Positions 25,101 through 37,100 of a stretch of DNA of 64,000 nt are shown here, piece after piece. The stretch covers positions 4,325,791-4,389,790 of the forward strand of contig JAJLRJ010000009.1 of the NCBI GenBank assembly GCA_024195265.1. Direction: 5' to 3'. Numbering within the stretch: the stretch's first letter is position 1; each line of letters opens with the position of its first letter. Origin of the DNA: Dendrophyllia cribrosa (taxonomy: Eukaryota; Cnidaria; Anthozoa; Scleractinia; Dendrophylliidae). The translations under genes and the position numbers were made by a program. Under the pieces are notes generated by a model. The model did no database searches, was not told where the DNA came from, and saw only the letters and a program-made list of their open reading frames with translations.

Positions 25101-28100
25101 AGGACCTGCCCCTTCGTTTGCTACGGCAGGCTTGTTCCTGGGCAAGCAAGCATTCAAAGGCATAAAAGACAACGTGGAGCATTTTTTAAAGGCCAAAAAG
25201 CGGCGGAGATAATAAAAAAAAAAGATCCACCTTGTCAAAAAAAAAAAAGATGGTCAAGCCATCCCGTGCCAGACGAGACAGCGCCCAAAGACGAAGAAAT
25301 CGTCGGATGACAAGGCAGGGAGGTATTCAACGAGGAGGTTTCGTCCCCATTGTGGTGGATTTTAAGAAAGGGATCCAAGTGACACGGGACGCCATCGAAG
25401 CCATGCAACAACCCATCGACCACGACAAGGCCCGACGAAACGTGAACAGGTACAAAGCCGAGTATGCGTCTTATAAAAGACGCGGTGGAAACAAAGGGTT
25501 CACGCGTTGGGCCCGCGACAAAGGTTACGCCAAAAAAAGTGATGCCTGTTGCCTGCAGTAAAAATGCATGACACGTTGCAATTGCGAAAAGCGTGTCGAG
25601 GCGATGACAACATTTCAAAATACTTTTGGGACGTGTTTGGTGCGGATGAAGGAGCCTGTCAACCCGTCGAGTACCCCAAGTGCGCCATATGGAACACGGA
25701 CCCCATACGCTTACCCGGCCAACATTGGATAGCGGTGTTTTGGGCGAGTCAAGACCACGGAGAATTCTTTGATAGTTACGCGCGAGCGCCATCCTTCTAC
25801 AACGCAGCGTGGCGTTGTTTCGACCTTTTCCGTCACATTCCACAAGAGCTACAAGGAACCAACACCGATGTGTGCGGAGATTATTGTTTGTACTACTTAT
25901 TTCATCGTTGCCGCGGCAAACCCATGACCCAAATTGTTCGACCCTTCTCATACACGGATCGTGTCTACAACGATACGGCCGTGGTGGAACGAGTACGGGA
26001 AGAATTCCCGAGTTTACAACACCAACACCTGGCAGGGGGACTGTATGATGAGGATGGACGCCCCAACCAGATGTGTCGGATCAAACGGTTGAATCTTTGC
26101 AAAAGAAAGGCATAAAAGGAAGAACGGTGTTTTTTACGGGGTGACAGGTTAAAAACATGGAAACGGAAGATGCTCCCTCTTGTTATGATCCACGTTTCAG
26201 GGTCCCGGGTAACATGCAGATCGTGGGTCCTACCTTGAGCGGCAAGACAACCTTCTTGTACAAGTTGGTCAAAGATGCTCCGTGCTACTTTCGGGAAGAC
26301 GACAGATCCCCTTGTTATTTTCAAAAAATCGTGTATTGCTATGGATCAGCCTGGCAACCGATTTTTAACCAATTCCAAGAGATGGGCGTGCAATTTCACG
26401 AGAGCTTGCCAGACAACGTGGAAGCACTCTTTCCACCCGAAACACGCCCCGGTTTGATCATCATGGACGATCTCATGCACGAAAGCAGCAAGTCACCTCA
26501 AGTGACCCAACTGTTGACCAAAGGAACGCATCACTTGGGTCTCTTTGCGATTTTCCTGTCGCAGAACCTCTTCCATTCGGGCAAGGAACAAGCTGGTCAA
26601 AATCGCAATTATCATTACACCGTTCTCTTCAAAAATCCTGCGGATACCCGTTACATCAAGATGCTGGGCAATCGTTGGTTGGGTGATTCAGAGGCATTTT
26701 GGCCCATCTATAAAAGGGCCACAGAGAGACCTTTTGGCTATCTATTGACCGACCATCATCCTCGAACCGACGACGCCATTCGTTTTCGTACCCATCTCTT
26801 GATAGACGATCCCGAACCTCTTACCGTGTTGCAACCCGCTCAAAAGAGAAGACACAAAACGTGAGAAAAATGTCTTTCCGTCGTCGAGATTGGAGAAGAC
26901 AGCGAGGACGAGGCATGTTGGAGGATTTTAGCAAATCTCGCGCCACCCGCACCAATCAAATCAGAGCGCGATGGAATAAGGAGAGAGCCGACATGCATCG
27001 ACGCTTGCAAAACGAAAGCGGTAAATTGCAAGAAGGTGCCCGTCGCCTCCAGTGGATGTTGGAAAACCCCAACCCCAGTCTGGGTGAAAGGGTCATGGAG
27101 AAGGGACGTCAAACCCAATTCAAAGCCAAGAATGCTTTCAAACCAGGCATCAAACGCCCCAAACTCAAAGCAGGAACGAAAAGAGCCCTGATGGCTGGGG
27201 CGATGGGAGGTGTCTTGGCCCCCGTAGTGGGAACTTTAATCGCCAAAGCTATAAAAAAGACGAAGACGAAGAAGAAGAAATCATAAAAAGAAAACAGTTA
27301 TGCAGTCCCTCATTGTCATTCCCACCTATGGAACATGGCCCACCATGCCACGCATCGCTCGAGCGCCTTGGTCGCAAGGGGTTCCTTTTACCCGTTACGT
27401 GGTTGGGAAAGGGATACAATTGCAAGATGCAAGCGATCTCACCACGGGTCGGGCGGCCTGGCAAGCACAGATCCGTCGCAGTCAAAGAGGTCGCGGGATC
27501 GATGGCAGCCAGAGATCAAGAGCCATGGCCAAAGCCTATGCCAACCGACCCGCTCAGAAGGTCGATCGTTGGGTCAACAGAAAGATGTGGCGCTTGCGAG
27601 ATAAGATGACTCCCGAAACCTTAACAGGAAAATTAACAGCAGGTGCTGCATTAGGAGGAGCTGCGGCGGCCGTGCCAGCAGCGTTTTTGGGTGCCTTAAC
27701 AGCCAAAGTCTTCACCCAGAAGAAGAAAAAGAAGAAGAAGAAACAAGAAGGAGGGTTTTTAACGCTGCTAAGCAGTGCTGCCAAAGTGGGATACGAGGTT
27801 GGAAAGAGAAAAGATTACAAGCGTATGGGAGCCAAAGGAGCCACGGGGCATTATAAAGCGCATCGCAAACCCTGGGAAGTTTAAGGAAGGTATAAAGAGA
27901 GAGTAGTCCTCATCCGCAAGTGCATTCACCATGCCAACCGTTCGCAGAAAGAAAACAAGACAGCGTGGAAAAGGTTTGGGCGCCGACATGGCCGTGGCCA
28001 CGGCAGCTCCCATTGTGGCCAATCTCTTAAGTCAAGGGATTGAACACGCCATGGACAAAGGACCAGAGGTACTTGGCAAGGTAGCCGAGCATGGCAAACG

Positions 28101-31100
28101 TGGTGTAAAGTGGCTCTCGAAACGCTTCAACCGTTTGAGAAAAAAGAAACCTCAGAAGGGCGGTAGAAAAAAAAGAACATCCTTGCCCCGTTGGGCTCAA
28201 GAACCTGGTCTGTCCAAACTCGTAGGTCTACCCAATCATTTACCGTCACACGTGCAATTTCAACTTGAAAATTCCACGACCTCGGTGTAAGCAGGCGAAG
28301 GATATAAGAAAGGAGGAAACTGCAGGACACACACAGTTTTTTGTGATGGCCCCACCTAGAGGCGCTTGGCGTGCTTTTCCTGTCAATTCAAATTTTTCGC
28401 CCACTTCTGCTGCAGAGCGACGAGCGAACTCGGGATTTGATGCCCCAAGAAAGAAGGCCACTACCGATCGTTTTGGGAGACCCAACCGAGCCGTGAAAGC
28501 CAGTATTGCCTTGAAAAAAGGAATCAAGACAGCCAATGCGGCGACAGCGGGAGCGATTTTAGCGGCCACTTTGGGCGGTGTGCTTGCAAGTCAACTCTCG
28601 AAAAAGAAAAAAAAGAAGAAGAAGAAGCAAGAACAACAAGGTGCAGGCAAAAGATCAAGGGGATGGCGCATGCAAGAACAAGCCGACTGGTTATCGGGGT
28701 TGACGGATCGCCGGACGTTTTCGGAGGACATAAAAAGAGCCAGCAACGAACAATTGCGAGCTCTGACCGATCTGATACGTAATCTCTACGACAACGTGAT
28801 CCAAGTACCCGCTTACGTCAAAACCCCTCTCCTGGGTAACAGGAAAACGATTCGACGCATCAGTGCACTGACGACGCCTTTGCACGAAAGAAAGAGGCTC
28901 TTAAGAAGAGTAGGAGGAGAAAAACTCGTTCCCTTTTTGCAAGCCGGACTAGACGCCTTGTCGTCATGACGGACAAATACGCTCGAGAGATGATGTTGGT
29001 GCCCAAAGATCCCCCCTGGATGAAACCGCCGGTTCCCTTTCTACCCGATTCATCCCGTCAATGGGGAAGGGGTGAACAAACACCCCCCGACCCCAACGAA
29101 GCCTATTGGAAACGTCAATTCTTGACGGACCAATTGGTCAATGCCCCTCGTTTGGATCGCGTCATGCGTGTCATGGATGCCATGAAGAGCGTGGAAGGTG
29201 AAGGGCAACCGCCCAAGTTACCTTCGTACGGAAGTAAGAGCAGCGAATACTTTCGACTTCAGAATCAACTACGACACATGATAGACCCCCGTCAGACCTC
29301 TGCGCTCTTGAGAAGACCTCCCCCTCTTTCGGCGGCGGAAAACCAAGCCCGAACGGATGATATTATTCCCCCCAAACCACCCCTTGGATCCACACTTCCA
29401 CCACCTCCCAAGTCATTTCAAGAAGCGCACCAGCAATCAAAGAACATTGACAAACAATTGGAAAACTTCATCAACGTGGCTAAACAGAATTTGGACGAGG
29501 CCAAGCGCGCCGGCAATAATCCTAACGAGGTGAAAATGGCTGATCTAGATTGGCAAGTGGCTCAAAAGTCTGCTGAAGTCATACGAGAGTTGGACGATCA
29601 ATTAAACTCAGAAAACTATGGTTTGCCCTTCAGCGACCTCAAATACTGGACCACGGACAAAGACACATTCGATGCTGCCGTGGAAGCACACAAAAGAGAG
29701 CTGCTGGAACGTCGTGACAAACTGTGGGGTCAACTGGAAACAGAATATCAAGAGCACAAGGAAAGCATGAAACAGAGAGAAAAGCAAAGACAAGCCAAGA
29801 TAGAAAACATTATTCAAAAAGGAAAAGGGGTCGCCTTGAAACGACACAAACCTCGCGGTTGGGTGCAAGAGTAAGAAAGTTGTTCAGAAAAAAGAGACGT
29901 TTAAAGGGGAACTCCGGGGTAAAAATGAAGTTATTTTGTATTATTGGCCTTTGTCCCATGCTTCAATTTTTGATAATATTATTTACTGATCGTTTCTTAC
30001 AACTCAGGAATTTTACCTGAAAGACGAGCAAAAAATGCATATAGAGTGGCGCCATCTTGGAAAAATACGCGCCGCGTTACACTGGTCAGCAGTAAGTTGT
30101 GACGTAGAATCGTCATTGGATTTTTCGCGGGACTTTCATAAAATCTTACACGCAGGGTTGTAAACACTGTTTTTGCACTCGCTATTCTGTTAACTTGTAT
30201 TCGGATTTAAACATATTTCAGCCGTGATTTTACTAACGTGCTTTAAACTGTGTATATTTAAACGAAAATGGTGGGCTGTGTTGTACCTGATTGTTTCAAT
30301 TATTCCAAGAAGACAGGAGACAAGGTGTCTTAACACAGGATCCCAGACGATTATCGTACGAAGGCATGGTTGGACAGGATACGACGAAAAAATATACCTC
30401 CTCTCGAAAATTGCTATGTTTGCAGCGACCATTTCGAACCAAGCTGTTTTGAAACCGATCTCCGGGCAAAATTAACGGGGCAAAAGTGTAAAGGGAGCTT
30501 GAAGGATGACGCTATACCGTCCTTGTTTAGCTACGGTCATGTTCAAGAAGCGAAAAAGCCGCGGTTATCGAGCGAACGTCGCCTTCATCGACAGATGCGT
30601 CAAGAAGTTAGTGCATTATTATTGTTTGCTAGTAGTTTACGCTGATTTATGTTGTACAAACTTGTCTAGTTTTGATGGGATTTGTAAGTCCAATTTAGAG
30701 GCCGATTTTACATGCTACAATAATTTATAGGTTATAAGTCTTAAGTTGTTTATCATGGGAATCAATGCAAATCGGTCCGATACATAGGAGTTTGCATTGC
30801 GTCTGATTTTATCAGAATCGTGCTCATCAGTGAAAAATCAGATCGCGTAGTGTATAATCGGCCTTATAAAATTACCGACGTTGTAATAATTGGTTGTTTG
30901 TGTACGTGTAGCGAAAACCATTTCAATAGACCGCTGATTTGAAATTGATAAATTTTTCGTTCCACGTCGCGGTTTTACGTATAAAGCGTAACGGGCCAAA
31001 ATTATACTTTATTTTAATAGGGAAACGGGAGATTTTCCATTTGGTAAGGAATATTTTAATTTCTACTTCTGCTAAACAATATTAATTTACCCTTTAGAAG

Positions 31101-34100
31101 TAAAGCATCACCTTTGGCCTTTAGAGTCTCGTGGATTCATTTTTCATTTGACTGGCAGTCACACAATAAATTTTCACTCTTAGTTTTCACTCATAAACTG
31201 CCATTAAGATTTTAAAACTTTCTTAGGGGCTGAAACACTCATTTAACTCATTTTAAATTGAAACGAATCATCTATCATCTGTGCATTTTAAATTATTCTA
31301 TCAGGTTGTTGAAGAACTGCTGACTGAAAATGATGACAGCACATCTGCAGAGGAACCTGTGCTTGACGATGATTCTGTGGAACCATGTCCTGTTGCCTAC
31401 CCTGTAAGCCCAGGAATGCACGACATTGGGATTCAGTGCTGCTTTGACCCCATTACTTTGAGAAGTGTGGCAAGTCAAACTGATTGCAAAGCTAATAATA
31501 TAAAAAAATTAAGCACTGCTGTTTCCCCCCCTGTTCAAGCTGAAGCATATGCCCCAGAACATTCTAATGCTACACAATGGGGGGTTTTGCATGACCATAG
31601 TTATGCCATGAAGGCACCCCCCAATGTAGTTTTTCCTACCTTTGATGATGATGACTTGACAGTGTCCTTACCTCAACTGGAGGATGTTGAAACTGTTGCT
31701 GTTGATGGTCATGAAAGTGATGATGACGGTGACGATGATCAGGATGATGATGATGGCGACAAAGATGATGAACTCCTTGATCCCCTCTGGCAACTACCTG
31801 ATGATCATGAAAAGTTGGTAACAGATGATGACATGGTGCCACTTGCAGATAAATGCTCTCCTGACAGTGAGAAGAAATTTCTGGTGTTTGGATCATGCCT
31901 CAATGAACTTCTTAAACGATGCCCTGACTGTGGGGATGTGATCATCCAACAGGAGAGAAAAACGATTGGAACCATGCTGTCCATTAAATTAACTTGCCAA
32001 AGTGGCCATACAAAGCTATGGGAATCCCAACCAGTAGTTGAAAAGAAACCCCTGGGAAATGTGTTACTGGCGGCATCAATTTTATTTACAGGCAACACCT
32101 TTGCAAGTATCAGTCGGCTTGCCTCATGCCTCAATCTTCAATTTTTCAGTGAGAGTGTTTTTTATGACACTCAACTGAAATATTTGTTTCCCGTTATTAA
32201 CAAGGCATGGGAGAATGAAAGTAGGAATCAGATTGACAAACGTGCATCCAAGGAAGTTGTCAATCTAGATGGTGATGGGCGATGTGATAGCCCTGGTCAT
32301 TGTGCAAAATATGGCACGTACACTCTGATGGAGGAGGACACAGGAAATGTGGTGGCATTTGATGTTGTCCAGGTAACAGAAGTTTCGTCATCGAATGCTA
32401 TGGAGAAAGAGGGCTTTTCCAGGTGCATAGAAATGTTGGAAGGCAAAGGGGTGAAGATCAACAGGGTTGCAACAGACCGCCATGTGTCCATCAGCAGTTG
32501 TATGGCCAAGGATTACCCCCATATTAATCATCAATATGATGTTTGGCACCTCTCCAAGTGGGTGGTCAAAAAGCTCACTAACAAAGCCAAACAAAAGGGT
32601 TGTGAAGAATTGGCCCCATGGATCCAGTCCATTTCCAATCACCTATGGTGGTGTGCTGCAACCTGCAATGGTAGTGTGCCACTTTTACGTGAAAAGTGGA
32701 AGTTGGTCCTGGATCATGTTTCCAACAAGCACAAATGGACAGGAAACACCCTCTTCCATCAGTGCAGCCACAGGCGGATTCCATCCTCTGAAGCTAAGAA
32801 AATCTGCTGGCTCAAGCCAGACACTCCAGCTCACTTAGCTTTAGAGGAAGTAGTTTTGAATACCAAACTGCTAAAGGATCTGGCTAAGCTAACTGACTTC
32901 TGTCACACTGGCAAAATTGAGGTCTACCACTCCATGATGCTGAAGTATTGCTCGAAACGGGAGCATTATTCACACAGGGGCATGGTTGCCAGGACCCAGC
33001 TTGCTGCTCTTGACAACAATGCAAATACTGGCCGCAGTCAAGCTGTAGTAAAGTCGGGTGAACAGGCAGGTGAGGCACGGTACAAACTTTGCTTTCCAAA
33101 AGCAAACAAGCGATGGGTCGTAAAGCCAATCAGTGAGAAGAAGTCATATTGTCATTTGTCGACTTTGCTTTCCGAAGTCATTAAGCTTGTGGAGCAAGGG
33201 GTTGCAGTTGCCCAGCCAGTGCCTGTTCAACTACCAAAGAACATTGCATCAAAGCCTGCACCGACAAAGGCAGATGCAATACAACAACACCGTTCAAGAT
33301 TTAATAAATAAACAGCACTTGGCTTGGATTGGAAGGTAGTAGTTTCGCCCTGTAGAGTACCAGAAGGGGAAGAAGACATCAAAACAGCACCTGAGAAAAT
33401 TTGCACCTTTACACCCTGTTGGAAGACTAAAGAAAAAAGGTTCTTTTAAGAGCCCCCACCCTGCATTGCACACCACAGGGAAAAATCCTGTAGGTCGAGC
33501 GTTCGGCATTGTACTCTACAGGTAGTATGCAAAACGGCTCCTTTAGGAGCCATCATGTATAATAAAAGTTATGACCAACATTATTATTACCTCACTGAAA
33601 CACCAATGACTCAAGCGAAATAAAATGATGCCCTTGTAAATTGTTGAAAGCTTGCTTCACCACAAAAAAAAATAATCAGGGGTGAAATCGATCAGAGGCG
33701 AACTTGGAAATAGGGGGAGGCGGGGGGTTGTGGGAGATTAACTCACTACAGGGCGAAACCATGACCATTGCTTGGACTATAAGCCATAACAAAAACCCTT
33801 GACCCCTTTATGAGTTTCTGGCCAAATTAATATTAATTGAATAATTATCACCGCTCTCAGGACACTCAGTAGATATTCAAATGATAAGCAATCTCTGTTT
33901 TAAAAACTTAGCAATATCATTTGGAACTGTTCAGGAAATTGTCCAGCAGGTTCAGTGTGCACTAAGGTAACATGCAGATCAAGCAACAATTATAATTTGA
34001 AATCAAACACAAGTATAAAAGAAATCAAATCTCTTGAAATTTGAGCACAACTATTTATTCATCTGCATAACGAAACCCTTCAAAGGCAAACTCTTCCTCT

Positions 34101-37100
34101 GGCCCAGGTGGAGGATAGAAGCTCCGTATACACCTAACTGCACAGGATGGAAGAACTACTCTTATTTCTTTACCCAAAATTCCCCAGCACCATCGAGCCA
34201 ATTGCCTGTAAGCAATGTGCCTGAAAAGTTTGTCCTCTGGCCCATTATAGGGATCTTTGTATTGTTGCTTGTATTGCAACCAAGCTGTCTGCAAGACCCA
34301 TCTATTTATGCATACTGGATTAAACCCAGGATGCTGGGTAATGCATGTGGGTTGTTCTTCACATTCACCACTAGTAACTGCCTCAATAAGTTTATTTTTA
34401 ACTTGCTCGATTTCTTGGCAACATATGCATGCTTCCACTCTTCCCATAATCTGGCAATTATCACATGTACACCTAGATTATAAAAAAGGAAAACTGAAAT
34501 TGTGCTATGTACAGTGATATGAAACAAGTAATAAACTTGCTCCTAATATAAATATCACACAAGCGATAATTGAAAAAATATTGTGAGCTTATATTTATTG
34601 CAAATCGGTTATATTTCTAAGCATTCAAAGACAACAACACAAGTCAGACTTTACATCCTGTTCGAGTAGGAATTATCCTGATCACAGTTTTATTCACAGG
34701 GATTTTATTATCGTTTCTGTTGTTAATAAACAGCTAAATAAATCGACCAAGCGGCGAAATCGAGTGAGTAACCAGCACCTCAAATCGATAAGTTAATAAG
34801 TTTTTCCGTGGAAATTAAATGTGGAAATTCAAGCTTACTTAATTTCCTAACCTCAACGAAAGCAACGCTTTAAAAAGAGAACATCAAGGAAAATTAAATA
34901 CACAAATACAAACGCCACAGTTGAGTTGAGATCAGTTTTTTGCCCTGAATCTTTTAGCTAATGCATATTCTGGCAATTATCACATGTACACCTAAATTAT
35001 AAAAACGGAAAACTGAAATTGTGCCATGTTCAGTGATATGAAACATGTAATAAACTTGCTCCTAATATAAATATCACACAAGCGATAATTGAAAAAATAT
35101 TGTGAGCTTATATTTATTGCAAATCGGTTAACTTATATTTCTAAGCATTCAAGGACAACAACACAAGTCAGACTTTACATCCTGTTCGAGTAGGAATTAT
35201 CCTGATCACAGTTTTATTCACAGGGATTTTATTATCGTTTCTGTTGTTAATAAACAGCTAAATAAATCGACCAAGCGGCGAAATCGAGTGAGTAACCAGC
35301 ATCTCAAATCGATTTTCCTTAAGATTGCGTTAAGTTTTTCCGTGGAAATGTGGAAATTCAAGCTTAGTACTTAAGCTTAATTCCTAACCAAAACGAAAGC
35401 GACGCTTTGAAAAGAGAACATCAAGGAAAATTAAGTACACAAATACAAACGCCACAGTTGAGTTTGAGATCAGTTTATTTGCCTAATGGTCTGTTATAAG
35501 GTATTACAATAAATGGAAAGCTTACACTACATACTACGAAAACCACCGATGCGTGGAATGGGACCGAATTTTCGAATCACCGCCCCGCCCACTTTCGTTA
35601 ACAAATTCCACAAATTCCTGGATCCTGGCGGTGGCGGCAACTTTGCGCGGTTTTTTAAAAACAAACACGAGAGCCGTTGTTGCGATGGCGGAAGCTACCA
35701 GTAAACGAGGTAGATGTTATATCAACGGGAGACCTCTTCAACTTGATTTGAGAAGAAAAATAGTAGAAGATATTGTTGAAGATGGCGGTGACTTTGTAAC
35801 TGGCTTTTTCCCCGGAAATTTCTCAGCCATTGCTGAGAGAAACAGGGTCAAATTCGATACTGTGCGGAAAATTTGGAAAATAGTGGTAGAAAAAGGCGAT
35901 ACAGGAATCACAAAAACGCGTGCAGCTGGCGTAAAGCACATTCAGCAGGACGATATTGACTTTATAAGATTTCTAAAGACTGATAGAGCTTCAATGACTG
36001 CTGGTGAGTTGTATAAGCATACGAATGAGCATTGTAACATTGCTGCAGGAACATCGAATACAGCTATTCGGCGAGTACTCCGAAACAACATGACCGATGG
36101 AAAATGGACCTGGAAAAAGCTAACAAGGCCCGTTGCAGAGAAATTCACCCCAGACAACATTAATTATTGTCAGCATTATGTTAACTATATTTCCACAGTT
36201 GACCCGTATAAACTTAAGTTCTTTGATGAATCAGGAATCAAGCTTCCAGATGTTGGAAGACCTAACTACGGTCATTCTCTTATTGGCACTCCAGCTGTTG
36301 AGATCGTGCGGTATGCAACCTCTCCAAATATCACACTAAATTTAATGTGTGGTCTTGACGGAATTGTTTATGCCAACACAGTTGATGGTAACAGCAATGC
36401 GCTAACCTTTCTAAATTTTTTCGAAGAAGCAGCTTCTGTTTATCTTCCCGATGGTACACCGGCGTACAGTTATGGTGATCATGTAGTTTTTGACAACGCG
36501 CCAATTCATCATCACCGGGCAGGACAGGCCCTTGGTGAATGGTTGGATGACATTGGTTGCACAGCCGTCTATTTGCCAACATATTCCCCCGAATTCAACC
36601 CAGCCGAACATGTTTTCAACAAGCTAAAGACGATCCTGAGACGCTTCGAGTATCGAGAACTTTTGAGAGACAGTCTGCATGTGGCAGTTCACGAAGCACT
36701 AAAGGAAATTACGCCTGGAGATATGAGAGGATTTTTCGCCTATAGTGGCTACATTTAACGTGAACAAACTCTCATTCTTTCCAGCTTTTCATTCTATGAT
36801 CATTCTATGATCAAAAGGCAGATTTATTGTCTGAAATGGGAAGCAATAACTGAGCGAGACATCAGTCTGCGAATGTAAAGTGTTAATTAACTGCGCGTAG
36901 ACCGTGCGCATCGAGAAACAAAAAACAAACTGATTTATTTGAAACTCAACTTCTGAAATTGTTAATTGAAGTTGAACTCAGTAAAGAACGTACAGTTTAT
37001 GACCGTTTTTATTTGTCGCTACAGTAGGCTTTAGGGCACTTCTATTACTTTTAGTTGTATATAAAACACCTGTAAACACAACAACTTAACACTGCCACAA

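Noticed and set aside
31281..31304. ATG at 31281 as start of the Kolobok catalytic ORF
   Set aside because: It lies before a clear splice acceptor (TATCAG at 31299-31304), and the THAP exon joins in phase.
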